A DNA stretch of 64,000 nucleotides from Rhizobium album (GTDB lineage: Bacteria > Pseudomonadota > Alphaproteobacteria > Rhizobiales > Rhizobiaceae). Shown piece by piece: positions 43,725-51,841 of the stretch. Below the pieces are notes generated by a model. The model made no database searches. It was not told where the DNA came from and worked only from the letters and a program-made list of their open reading frames with translations. Position 1 is the stretch's first letter; each line of letters opens with the position of its first letter. The translations under genes and the position numbers were made by a program. Where the stretch lies: NCBI RefSeq assembly GCF_003122325.1, contig NZ_QFBC01000009.1:62001-126000 (forward strand), given 5' to 3'.

Positions 43725-44552
43725 TCAGGAGGCCTCTCCCATGCTGACTGATGCCTGCAGCGCTGCCGCCAGGCCATGCGACACGGCCTGTGCGAGGCCG
43801 GCCTGGCGCATCGCCTCGATCGCTGCCGCGGTGGTGCCGCGATAGTCGAGGAAGGTTTGGACCGTATCGGCGGGACAGTCGTCGCGTTGTTCCAGGAGCC
43901 GGCCGGCGCCGATAAGGAGCGTGTTGACGGCACGCCGGGCAACGTGCGGGCTGAGCCCGCGCGCGATCGCATCGCTCATCATCGCGTCGGCGAGCAGTGC
44001 CGGGAAAGCCGGGCCGGAACCGGTGAGGCCGGTGAGATAGTCGATCTCCGCCTCCGAGCGGACCTCGTCCTGCACGCCGCAGGCATCGAAGATGGCGCGG
44101 ACGACGGCCTTGTCCGCCTCGTCGACACCCGGGCTTGCGATCCACGGCGTGTAGGATTTTCGAACCTCGGCGGCGGCGTTCGGCAGCGTGCGAACCACCC
44201 GCCCGGTTCGATGCTGCGCGCCGAGCGCGGCGAGCCTGATGCCGGCCATGACGGACAGGACAAGCCTGCCCTCCGCACGAACCGTGAGGCCATGCCAGTC
44301 GGCGGGGCGGACGGAGAGGATGACGACATCGGAGCGGTCGGCGAGCGCCTGGTTGTCGGCGGTCCAGAAGGACCCCGGAAAACGATCCGGACAGTGGCTG
44401 CGGTAAGACAGCGACAGGTCTTGAGGCTCGACGATCCGGGCGTCGAGAACCGCATGCGCAATGGCGCCGCCGAGCCAGCCGGCGCCACCGATTACTCCAA
44501 TCCTCAAGCCCTTGCCTGCTCCCACCTTGCCCTCACTCCGGTCTGTATCCAT
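43725..44552 (-). CDS. Pyrroline-5-carboxylate reductase-like protein (ProC family)
   Basis: 275 residues. An N-terminal Rossmann motif GVIGGAGWLGGAIAHAVLDA is followed by VILSVRPADWHGL and the ProC C-terminal signature around LTGSGPAFPALLADAMMSDA. Housekeeping ProC makes proline from pyrroline-5-carboxylate; this divergent copy inside a betaine cluster may act on a related imino acid. It starts inside the end of the TetR gene (20-base overlap), so the two are coupled. The binding-protein gene starts 67 bases downstream. Confidence 0.82.
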   Translation of the reverse strand: MDTDRSEGKVGAGKGLRIGVIGGAGWLGGAIAHAVLDARIVEPQDLSLSYRSHCPDRFPGSFWTADNQALADRSDVVILSVRPADWHGLTVRAEGRLVLSVMAGIRLAALGAQHRTGRVVRTLPNAAAEVRKSYTPWIASPGVDEADKAVVRAIFDACGVQDEVRSEAEIDYLTGLTGSGPAFPALLADAMMSDAIARGLSPHVARRAVNTLLIGAGRLLEQRDDCPADTVQTFLDYRGTTAAAIEAMRQAGLAQAVSHGLAAALQASVSMGEAS

Positions 44553-45162
44553 GCCGCGCAAAGAAACGGTCGAGTTCCCGCTTTTGCGGAATCTGGCCGG
44601 TATAAATTGAGATGTATTCGGGGATGCGCTTCATGCGCAACGCGAGGTCCTCCGTGGACTGCATCGAAATGTAGCCGATCTGGACCAGATAGGTGGTCCG
44701 GGCGCGGACATCCGCCGGCCCTTCGTCGTAACCGAACCGCATGAACATGCGGCCCAGTGCCTCCATGCGCACCTGGTCTGCCTGCTGCACCTCGGCCAGG
44801 ATATCCGGCGACTGCAAGGCCCAGCTGCGCACGGCGAACTCGAACTGCGAGTCGAACAACTCCTTGTTCACCCAGCAATCGAAGACGTTCAGCATCGCTT
44901 CGGCCAGTGATTCCGCATAGGCCTCCGACTGTTTCACGAGGTTGCCCGTATTCTTTTCCCGCCAGCGGGCGACCAGTGCGCCCAGCAGTTCTTCCCGGTC
45001 CTTGAAGAACCAGTAGAAGCTGGTGCGCGAGAGGTTGAGCCGCTTGGCAAGCGGCAGAATCTTCACCGATTCGACGCCGGATTCGAGCAGCGAGTCGTAG
45101 GCAGCCTCCAGCCATCCCTCCTGGGAGCCGCGCCAGCCGCTGTCGCTTATCGCCTGTTCCAT
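44533..45162 (-). CDS. TetR-family regulator of the betaine cluster
   Basis: 209 residues. HTH: GWLEAAYDSLLESGVESVKI, then LAKRLNLSRTSFYWFFKDRE. The long C-terminal ligand domain resembles rhizobial TetR proteins found with demethylation genes. It is divergent from the flavoprotein at 45308, and a large inverted repeat fills the space between them, so it probably controls both directions, including the importer genes downstream. Confidence 0.87.
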   Translation of the reverse strand: MEQAISDSGWRGSQEGWLEAAYDSLLESGVESVKILPLAKRLNLSRTSFYWFFKDREELLGALVARWREKNTGNLVKQSEAYAESLAEAMLNVFDCWVNKELFDSQFEFAVRSWALQSPDILAEVQQADQVRMEALGRMFMRFGYDEGPADVRARTTYLVQIGYISMQSTEDLALRMKRIPEYISIYTGQIPQKRELDRFFARHGYRPE

Positions 45163-45201
45163 GATGTTCTCCTAACAAATCCTGCCTGCCGTCGCAAGTA
45201 A

Positions 45202-45265
45202 AATGTACACACATGTCAACATACCGTTCCCCATTGTTTTCGTTGTTGACACAGGTGTACATTTC
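45202..45265. promoter_or_regulatory. Paired operators between TetR and demethylase genes
   Basis: Two 21-base arms (45202-45222 and 45245-45265) are inverted copies of each other with two mismatches, separated by 22 bases. Each arm contains ATGTACAC at its outer end and TGTCAACA at its inner end. Each also includes a TTGACA that could serve as a -35 element for the gene on its side. The layout fits a TetR repressor blocking two divergent promoters at once. Confidence 0.65.
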
Positions 45266-45307
45266 TGTTTACCGTACCGACCATCCCCTTAAATCGGAGC
45301 CCGGCGC

Positions 45308-47344
45308 ATGTCGAACGATCCCCTGCTTCAACCCTTCCAGCTGAAGCATTTGACGCTTCGCAACCGCATCATCGTCACCTCGCATGAGCCGGCCTACCCG
45401 GAAGACGGCATGCCGAAGGGACGTTACCGCGCCTATACGCTGGAGCGGGCGAGGGGTGGCGTGGCGTTGACCATGACGGCCGGCTCCGCCGCCGTCTCCA
45501 AGGACAGCCCGCCGGTCTTCAACAACCTGCTTGCCTACAAGGACGAGATCGTTCCGTGGATCCGGGACATGACGGATGCCGTGCATGAAACGGGTGCGGC
45601 GATCATGATCCAGCTGACCCATCTCGGCCGGCGCACGCGCTGGGACAAGGGCGACTGGCTGCCCGTCGTCGCGCCGTCCCATCATCGCGAGGCGGCGCAC
45701 CGCGCCTTTCCCAAGAAGCTTGAGGACTGGGACATCCAGCGCATCATCAAGGATTTTGCAGACGCGGCCGAGCGCATGAAGGCCGGCGGCATGGACGGTG
45801 TCGAGCTGGAAGCTTATGGCCACCTCATCGACCAGTTCACCTCGCCGCTGACGAACGAGCTGGATGGCCCCTATGGCGGCTCGCTTGAAAACCGCCTTCG
45901 TTTCTGTTTCGACGTGTTCAAGGCGATGCGCGAGCGGGTCGGCAACGAGTTCATCCTTGGTGTCCGCTATACCGCCGACGAATGTCTTCCCGGCGGGACC
46001 GGAAAGGCCGAAGGCCTGGAAATCTCCCGTCGCCTCAAGGAAAGCGGCCTCATCGACTACCTCAACGTCATCCGCGGCCATATCGATACCGACCCGGGCC
46101 TGACGGACGTCATTCCGATCCAGGGTATGGCCAGCGCGCCGCACCTGGATTTTGCCGGCGAGGTGCGCGCCGCCACCAGGTTTCCGACTTTCCATGCGGC
46201 GAAGATCCAGGATGTCGCCACGGCGCGGCATGCGATTGCCGCCGGCAAGGTCGACATGATCGGCATGACCCGCGCCCACATGACCGATCCGCATATCGTC
46301 CGCAAGATCATCGAGAAGCGCGAAGACGACATTCGTCCCTGCGTCGGCGCCAACTACTGTCTGGATCGAATCTACCAGGGCGGCCTGGCCTTCTGTATCC
46401 ACAACGCGGCGACCGGCCGCGAGGAGACCATGCCGCACAAGATCGCCAAGGCGGAGGTCCGCAAGAAAGTGGTCATCGTCGGCGCCGGCCCTGCCGGCCT
46501 GGAGGCGGCGCGTGTTTCCGCCGAGCGCGGTCACGAGGTCGTGGTGTTCGAGGCCGCCAACAACCCCGGCGGCCAGATCCGGCTGACGGCGCAGAGCGAG
46601 CGGCGGCGGGAGATGATCAGCATCATCGAGTGGCGCATGAGCCAGTGCGAGAAGCTTGGCGTCACTTTCCATTTCAATACATGGGCGGACGCTGCGACGA
46701 TCACGGCCGAAAATCCTGAGGTCGTGATCATCGCCACCGGCGGCCTGCCGCATACGGAGGTGCTGACCAAGGGCAACGATCTCGTCGTTTCCTCCTGGGA
46801 CATCATTTCCGGCGATGTGAAGCCCGGAACGAACGTCCTGATTTTCGACGATGCCGGCGATCATGCCGGTCTGCAGGCGGCGGAATTCATCGCCAAGGCG
46901 GGCGGCAAGGTCGAGATCATGACGCCTGACCGCTCCTTCGCGCCGGAAGTGATGGCGATGAACCTCGTTCCCTATATGCGCTCGCTGCAGAAGCTCGATG
47001 CGACCTTCACCGTGACCTACCGACTGGAAGCGGCGGAACGGAGCGGCAACCAGCTGATCGCCCATATCGGCAGCGAGTATGGCGGGGTGGCGAAACAGCA
47101 GACGGTCGATCAGATCGTCATCAATCACGGGACGATTCCGCTGGACGATCTCTATTTCGAACTGAAGCCGAGGTCCCGCAACCTTGGCGAGGTTTCCTAC
47201 GACGACCTGCTGTCCGGCGCCCCCCAGACAGTCGAGCGCAATCCCGATGGCGCCTACCAGCTGTTCCGCATCGGCGATGCGGTCGCGGCGCGCAATACGC
47301 ATGCGGCGATCTACGATGCGCTGCGGCTTGCCAAGGATATCTGA
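45308..47344 (+). CDS. NADH:flavin oxidoreductase, DgcA/StcD-like N-methyl amino acid demethylase (third copy)
   Basis: 678 residues. The barrel has QLTHLGRR and LEAYGHLIDQFTSPLTNEL, the latter seen in dimethylglycine (DgcA) and N-methylproline (StcD) demethylases. The Rossmann half has VVIVGAGPAGLEAARVSAER. The iron-sulfur segment reads PCVGANYCLDRIYQGGLAFC: only three cysteines, with Ala where the two paralogues have the second Cys. It stands alone on the plus strand under the paired operators and ends at a hairpin terminator. The likely reaction releases formaldehyde from an N-methylated amino acid. Confidence 0.87.
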   Translation: MSNDPLLQPFQLKHLTLRNRIIVTSHEPAYPEDGMPKGRYRAYTLERARGGVALTMTAGSAAVSKDSPPVFNNLLAYKDEIVPWIRDMTDAVHETGAAIMIQLTHLGRRTRWDKGDWLPVVAPSHHREAAHRAFPKKLEDWDIQRIIKDFADAAERMKAGGMDGVELEAYGHLIDQFTSPLTNELDGPYGGSLENRLRFCFDVFKAMRERVGNEFILGVRYTADECLPGGTGKAEGLEISRRLKESGLIDYLNVIRGHIDTDPGLTDVIPIQGMASAPHLDFAGEVRAATRFPTFHAAKIQDVATARHAIAAGKVDMIGMTRAHMTDPHIVRKIIEKREDDIRPCVGANYCLDRIYQGGLAFCIHNAATGREETMPHKIAKAEVRKKVVIVGAGPAGLEAARVSAERGHEVVVFEAANNPGGQIRLTAQSERRREMISIIEWRMSQCEKLGVTFHFNTWADAATITAENPEVVIIATGGLPHTEVLTKGNDLVVSSWDIISGDVKPGTNVLIFDDAGDHAGLQAAEFIAKAGGKVEIMTPDRSFAPEVMAMNLVPYMRSLQKLDATFTVTYRLEAAERSGNQLIAHIGSEYGGVAKQQTVDQIVINHGTIPLDDLYFELKPRSRNLGEVSYDDLLSGAPQTVERNPDGAYQLFRIGDAVAARNTHAAIYDALRLAKDI

Positions 47345-47358
47345 GGAGGTTCATGACG

Positions 47359-47391
47359 GATCTGCGGCGCGGGGCCGCGACGCAGATCTTT
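47359..47391 (+). terminator. Terminator after the DgcA/StcD-like gene
   Basis: GATCTGCG (47359-47366) pairs with CGCAGATC (47381-47388), with a GC-rich inner part that can extend the stem, followed by TTT. It begins 15 bases after the stop codon. Confidence 0.6.
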
Positions 47392-47442
47392 GCGTGACCG
47401 CTTGCCGGCCTGCAAATTTGATCTCGGTGGCATCATTGCTGG

Positions 47443-47507
47443 GGTGGACGCATGCATGGCGGCGGGAGCATGCTTGGTGTTGAGGAAAAAATAGGAGCGT
47501 GTCCACC
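47443..47507 (+). repeat. Nested inverted repeats in the leader of the formaldehyde-activating gene
   Basis: GGTGGACGC (47443-47451) pairs with GCGTGTCCACC (47497-47507) with a small bulge, and inside it GCATGC (47450-47455) can pair with GCATGC (47468-47473). The 265-base gap has no gene I recognise. It may be a structured leader or an old mobile-element scar. Confidence 0.35.
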
Positions 47508-47609
47508 AACGCCCGCAGATTGCCATCCAGTCATCGTGCCGCCGGTCGGATGATCGGCGGCGGCTAATCAGCCGGGCATGTTGCGCCGGCCATAAAGGAG
47601 GAGAAGCCC

Positions 47610-48182
47610 ATGCCCAGCATTGCGATACATCCATCCGTCGATTCAGGATTCAAGGCGACGGATGCCGCCTTTTCCGGTGGCACGCTCGTCTGCCATTGCG
47701 CGAGCAATCCCGTCAAGGTCCGCGTCAAGGGCGATATCGCCCACAACCATGCCTGCGGCTGCAGCAAGTGCTGGAAGCCGGACGGTGCGGTGTTTTCGGT
47801 TGTCGCCGTTGCGCCGAGCGACAATGTCGAGGTGCTTGAAAACGGCGACAAACTTGCCGTCGTCGATCCGGCGGCGCTGATCCAGCGTCATGCCTGCAAG
47901 GATTGCGGTGTCCACCTTTATGGTCCCGTCGAGCGCGATCATCCGTTCAAGGGCCTGTCCTTCCTGCATCCGGAACTTTTCCAGGAAGAGGGTTGGGCAA
48001 AGCCCGGTTTTGCGGCTTTCGTCTCCTCGATCATCGAAAGCGGTTACGATCCGGGCAAGATGGACGGCGTGCGTGCGCGTCTGAAGGAAGTCGCTTTGGA
48101 GCCCTATGATTGCCTCAATCCCGGCCTGATGGACTACATCGCGACCTGGACGGCGAAAAAGAACGGTGTCCTGCCGGCTTAA
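47610..48182 (+). CDS. gfa: Glutathione-dependent formaldehyde-activating enzyme (Gfa family)
   Basis: 190 residues with the zinc-binding cysteines of the family: [18 protein letters not shown] and [10 protein letters not shown]. Gfa is described as helping formaldehyde react with glutathione to S-hydroxymethylglutathione, though its catalytic role is debated. AAGGAGGAG lies before the ATG. Placed between two demethylation units, it fits removal of the formaldehyde they release. Confidence 0.92.
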   Translation: MPSIAIHPSVDSGFKATDAAFSGGTLVCHCASNPVKVRVKGDIAHNHACGCSKCWKPDGAVFSVVAVAPSDNVEVLENGDKLAVVDPAALIQRHACKDCGVHLYGPVERDHPFKGLSFLHPELFQEEGWAKPGFAAFVSSIIESGYDPGKMDGVRARLKEVALEPYDCLNPGLMDYIATWTAKKNGVLPA

Positions 48183-48229
48183 AAATGGTCGTCATCGCTG
48201 AGGCTGCCGATAAGATCGGAAACCCTCTC

Positions 48230-48345
48230 TTCCGTCATCCTAGGGCTTGTCCCTAGGATCTGCCAACGCATGCCAAGTCACTGACAAAAATGGCTTATCC
48301 GGCGTGCTTAGATGCTCGGCACAAGGCCGAGCATGACGGCGTCGA
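48230..48345. repeat. Intergenic mosaic repeat with two palindromes (RIME-like)
   Basis: Two 9-base perfect stems with 5-base loops lie 52 bases apart: ATCCTAGGG/CCCTAGGAT (48237-48259) and ATGCTCGGC/GCCGAGCAT (48312-48334), within the familiar flanks GTCATCC...GATCTG and GCATGACGGCG. The paired-palindrome form is that of the RIME-type repeats known between genes in Rhizobiaceae. It fills the convergent gap between gfa and the reductase gene and could act as a bidirectional terminator. Confidence 0.6.
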
Positions 48346-48406
48346 GAAAATCAAGGGTTGTTTGCGGCCTGAGACACGACCGCCCCTTTGCTTTCGCGTT
48401 CCCCGC

Positions 48407-49492
48407 TCAGCGGTCGATGACGAGATCGCTGAGCGGCTTCGAACAGCAGGGCAGGAACAGGCCGGCGTCGATTTCCCGCTGCCGGATGCCGCCATTGTGG
48501 TTCATGTCGACCGTTCCGGAGACGAGCTTCGACTTGCAGGTGCCGCACACGCCGTTCGAGCAGGAGGAGGGGAGTTTTATGCCCGCCTTCTTTGCGCAGG
48601 AGAGAACGGTCTGATCGCCGGAGACGTCGATCTGACGCGCCTGCTTGGCGAAGGACACCTGGAAGGTGCGGGTGACGGCTTCCTCGACCACGGGGATATC
48701 GACCTCGTCGATGACGGCCGCGTCAAAACTCTCCTCGATATAGTTCTGCGGGGGAACGCCGAGGTCCGCCGCGATCGACCGGGCTGCCGCCATGAACGGG
48801 GCGGGACCGCAGCACATGACGATACGCTCTGCGAGATCCGGCACCGCAAGCTTCATGTAGTCCGCGGAAATCCGCCCCGTAAGGCCCGGCCACTGCGTTT
48901 CGCCCAAAACGGTTTCCGGCAGGAACTGCAGGCGCAGCCCCTTCATGCGTGCGGCGAGACAGGCCAGGTCGTCACGAAAAATCAGGTCCTTCGGGCTGCG
49001 TCCGGCATGCAGGAAAACGACGTCGGCGGGCTCGCAGGTATCGGCGAGTTCGCGCACCATCGCCATGACCGGGGTAATGCCGGAGCCGCCGGAGAGGAAA
49101 AGATACTTTTTCGCATTCGGCCGGATGAAATGGCCGAGCGGGCCGTTGGCCTTGACCTTCGAACCGATCGTAAGCGTGTCGTGCAGCCAGTTCGAGATCT
49201 TGCCGCCGGCGACACGCTTGACTGTGACCGAAAAGGCGTTGTTCCGCCGCGGCGAGGAAGAAATGCTGTAGCAACGGCTTTCCGGTTCGCCGCCCACCTC
49301 CAGGTCGAACAGAAAATACTGGCCGGCCTCGAAGGCGAACCGTTTTCCTTCCGGCGAGGCGAAGGTGAAGGTCTTGACGTCGTGCGTCTCCTGGTGAACG
49401 TCGATGCAGACGAGGTCTTCGTCCGCATCACGGTTCCAGAGATCGGCGAGATGCAGGCGTTCGGCCGGCGAGAACTGGCTCTTAGTATCCAT
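48407..49492 (-). CDS. Reductase partner of the Rieske oxygenase (FAD/NADH domain plus 2Fe-2S ferredoxin)
   Basis: 361 residues. An FAD-binding domain (RCYSISSSPRRNNAFSVTVK) and an NAD-binding domain (YLFLSGGSGITPVMAMVREL) are followed by a C-terminal plant-type ferredoxin with CSNGVCGTC and a distant fourth Cys (FLPCC). This layout is that of GbcB and stachydrine demethylase reductases. The ATG at 49492 overlaps the oxygenase stop by eleven bases, so the two are made together. It feeds electrons from NADH to the Rieske centre. Confidence 0.92.
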   Translation of the reverse strand: MDTKSQFSPAERLHLADLWNRDADEDLVCIDVHQETHDVKTFTFASPEGKRFAFEAGQYFLFDLEVGGEPESRCYSISSSPRRNNAFSVTVKRVAGGKISNWLHDTLTIGSKVKANGPLGHFIRPNAKKYLFLSGGSGITPVMAMVRELADTCEPADVVFLHAGRSPKDLIFRDDLACLAARMKGLRLQFLPETVLGETQWPGLTGRISADYMKLAVPDLAERIVMCCGPAPFMAAARSIAADLGVPPQNYIEESFDAAVIDEVDIPVVEEAVTRTFQVSFAKQARQIDVSGDQTVLSCAKKAGIKLPSSCSNGVCGTCKSKLVSGTVDMNHNGGIRQREIDAGLFLPCCSKPLSDLVIDR

Positions 49493-50735
49493 GGGCGCGC
49501 ATCCGGTCGATGTACCACGTTGCGAACTTGTCGAGGTTGGTTTCGGAGAAGGGCGAGTAGGGGCCGGGGACATAGGCCGGGTCCTCGACGCCGGCATGCG
49601 ACCGGGCGACGAGCTCGGAATCCTGATCGGTGGTGGCGATCCAGACGTTGGTCAGCTTTTCGAGGTCGTAATCGACACCCTCGACCGCATCCTTGTGGAC
49701 GAGCCACTTGGTGCGCACCAGCGTCCTGTCGGCGGAGAGCGGGATGACGATGGAAACGACGGCGTGGTCGCCCATGAAATGGTTCCAGCTGTTGTGGCCC
49801 CACAGATGGGTGTCGCCGAGATCCTTGCGGGTCATGGTGCCGAGCAGTTTCGAGGAGGCGGCGGTCGCATCCGGCGTCTGCGATTCGCCGGCGCCGGAGA
49901 TGATCAGCCGCTGCGTGCGAAAATTGGTGGTGCAATCGACGAGCTGCTCGACGGCGGTGGACGGAAAGCCGTCGGCCTCCCATTGCTTCGTCCGGGCCTC
50001 GTAGAGCGCAAAATGCTCCTCGGCCTGCGCCCGGTCTTCCGGGCTCAGCGCGTCCGGATCGAAACCGAAGTCGAGGTCGACGAAGGAGACGCAGAGTTCC
50101 GGATGGTTGGCGGAACAGTGATAACATTCGCGGTTGTTCTCGATCGTGAGCTTCCAGTTGCCCTTCTCGATCACGTCGGTTTCATAAGCGACCTTAGCAT
50201 TGGCGATATCATAAGGCGCCAGGCGCGCCGTCATGACCTCTTCGAGGTGGCTGATATCCTCGGGCGGGTTTTCCGAAAGACAGGCATAGATCAGGCCGCC
50301 GATCGATTTGAACGCGACCTGCTTGAGGCTGCGGCATTCCTTGTCGAAACCCTTGCCCATATGCGGCGCGTAGCTGAGTTCACCCGTCAGTTCATAGGTC
50401 CAGGTGTGATAGGGACAGACGAGCTTGGAGACGATCGTCTTGCCGGCATCCAGCAGGCGCGAACCGCGATGGCGACAGACATTGTGCATGACGCGGATTT
50501 CGTTGTCGTCGTCGCGCAGCAGGATGAGGCTCGTCTTGCCGATATCGACAACGGTTGCGTCGCCGGCTTCCGGCACGTCGCATTCGAGGCCGATGCAGAT
50601 CCAGTGCCGGCGGAAGAACACGTCGAGATCCGCTTCAAAGACGTCTTCGCGGGTGTAGAGCCCTGCCGGAAGCGAATGTCCCTCGGCGCGCGCGTCGAGC
50701 AACGCCGATATGGGAGATGCGAATGTCTGCAGCAT
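49482..50735 (-). CDS. Rieske-type betaine N-demethylase (GbcA/Stc2-like oxygenase)
   Basis: 417 residues. The Rieske 2Fe-2S ligands are Cys87, His89, Cys107 and His110 (CRHRGSRL, then CPYHTW). The mononuclear iron histidines are His206 and His211 (NNRECYHCSANHPEL). Members remove one methyl group from glycine betaine (GbcA) or proline betaine (Stc2) with O2 and NADH, giving formaldehyde and dimethylglycine or N-methylproline. Which betaine is used here cannot be read from sequence alone. It is divergent from a LysR regulator. Confidence 0.9.
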   Translation of the reverse strand: MLQTFASPISALLDARAEGHSLPAGLYTREDVFEADLDVFFRRHWICIGLECDVPEAGDATVVDIGKTSLILLRDDDNEIRVMHNVCRHRGSRLLDAGKTIVSKLVCPYHTWTYELTGELSYAPHMGKGFDKECRSLKQVAFKSIGGLIYACLSENPPEDISHLEEVMTARLAPYDIANAKVAYETDVIEKGNWKLTIENNRECYHCSANHPELCVSFVDLDFGFDPDALSPEDRAQAEEHFALYEARTKQWEADGFPSTAVEQLVDCTTNFRTQRLIISGAGESQTPDATAASSKLLGTMTRKDLGDTHLWGHNSWNHFMGDHAVVSIVIPLSADRTLVRTKWLVHKDAVEGVDYDLEKLTNVWIATTDQDSELVARSHAGVEDPAYVPGPYSPFSETNLDKFATWYIDRMRAHGY

Positions 50736-50831
50736 GATTTCACCTTATGTTCTGGCCGGAATCCCGATATGATAAAAGGCAAGATTATGCAGGTTTTGTT
50801 GGCGCTCAACGGCATAAATATGTGATGGTGG

Positions 50832-50848
50832 CATTACCAGATGTAATG
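50832..50848. promoter_or_regulatory. LysR-type binding site between the Rieske and LysR genes
   Basis: CATTAC-N5-GTAATG is a perfect 17-base palindrome with the T-N11-A core. It sits about 100 bases upstream of the Rieske start and 34 bases upstream of the LysR start, as expected for a LysR protein that controls itself and its divergent target. Confidence 0.55.
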
Positions 50849-50882
50849 TGAAAACGAGTGACCGTTGTGGAGGAGAGTGTCG

Positions 50883-51794
50883 TTGGCGAACTTACGGAAA
50901 AAGCTTCCGCCGCTGACGGCCCTGACGGCGTTCGAAGCGGCCGCGCGGCTTTCCAGTTTTACCCGCGCAGCGGCTGAGTTGGGGGTGACGCAGGCGGCGA
51001 TCAGCCGCCAGATCCATGTGCTGGAAGAGGATTTCGGTTTTCCGCTGTTCCGCCGGCTGCATCGCAGGATCGAACTGACGGAGAAGGGACGCCAGCTGTT
51101 CAGTGCGGCGAGCGACGCCTTCAGCCTGATCGCCGATGCGGCGGCGGATCTTCGTGCCGAAGGGCCGGATGACGAACTGGCGATCTCGGCGACGATCTCC
51201 TTCGCCCATTTCTGGCTAATGCCGCGCATTGCCGCCTTCTCGCGCGCCCATCCCGAAATCAAGCTGCGTATCGTCACGCAGGATGCCAGAACCAGAATCG
51301 AGGCCGGCGATATCGATCTTGCGCTGCGGTACGGCATGGGCACCTGGCCGGACGGGCAGGCGGAGTTCCTGTTCGAGGATGAGGTTTTCCCGATCTGCAG
51401 TGCGGAATATGCCCAGTCGAAAGCGCCGATCCTGGCGCCCGCGGATCTTGTCGATCATCCCCTCATCTCCAGCGACACGGACGATCCGATCTGGACGGGG
51501 TGGGAAGAGTGGCTGGCGGCCTTTTCCGTCAAGGCGCCAAAAAAGGGTCGCGGCCTGCATTGCAGCTTCTATACCGAGGCGATCTACGCCGCGATGAACG
51601 GCCAGGGCATCGCGCTCGGCTGGAACCGCCTCGTCGCCGATCTCATCCGGCAGGGGCGGCTGGTGCGCCTGACCGATGCCGCGATCCGGACCCGCGCCGC
51701 CTATTTTGTCGTGGTGCCGACGCGAAAACCAAGAAAGGAAAGCGCGCAACAATTCATCGAGTGGCTGCGCGAGGCCTCGACCTCAAACGCCTGA
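50883..51794 (+). CDS. LysR-family regulator (GcvA type) of the Rieske demethylase pair
   Basis: 303 residues. The N-terminus reads LRKKLPPLTALTAFEAAARL and the HTH TRAAAELGVTQAAISRQIHV, the GcvA/AmpR-like pattern. The TTG at 50883 is chosen because AGGAG lies seven bases upstream; GTG at 50877 and TTG at 50865 are too close to it or before it. It is divergent from the Rieske gene with a LysR site between. Confidence 0.87.
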   Translation: MANLRKKLPPLTALTAFEAAARLSSFTRAAAELGVTQAAISRQIHVLEEDFGFPLFRRLHRRIELTEKGRQLFSAASDAFSLIADAAADLRAEGPDDELAISATISFAHFWLMPRIAAFSRAHPEIKLRIVTQDARTRIEAGDIDLALRYGMGTWPDGQAEFLFEDEVFPICSAEYAQSKAPILAPADLVDHPLISSDTDDPIWTGWEEWLAAFSVKAPKKGRGLHCSFYTEAIYAAMNGQGIALGWNRLVADLIRQGRLVRLTDAAIRTRAAYFVVVPTRKPRKESAQQFIEWLREASTSNA

Positions 51795-51841
51795 CGGTAC
51801 CATTCGAGGTCTTCCGAGCCGATGCTTGCCGGTCAGGCCCC

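Noticed and set aside
45269-47302. Minus-strand open frame of 677 codons
   Set aside because: Antisense of the third flavoenzyme gene.
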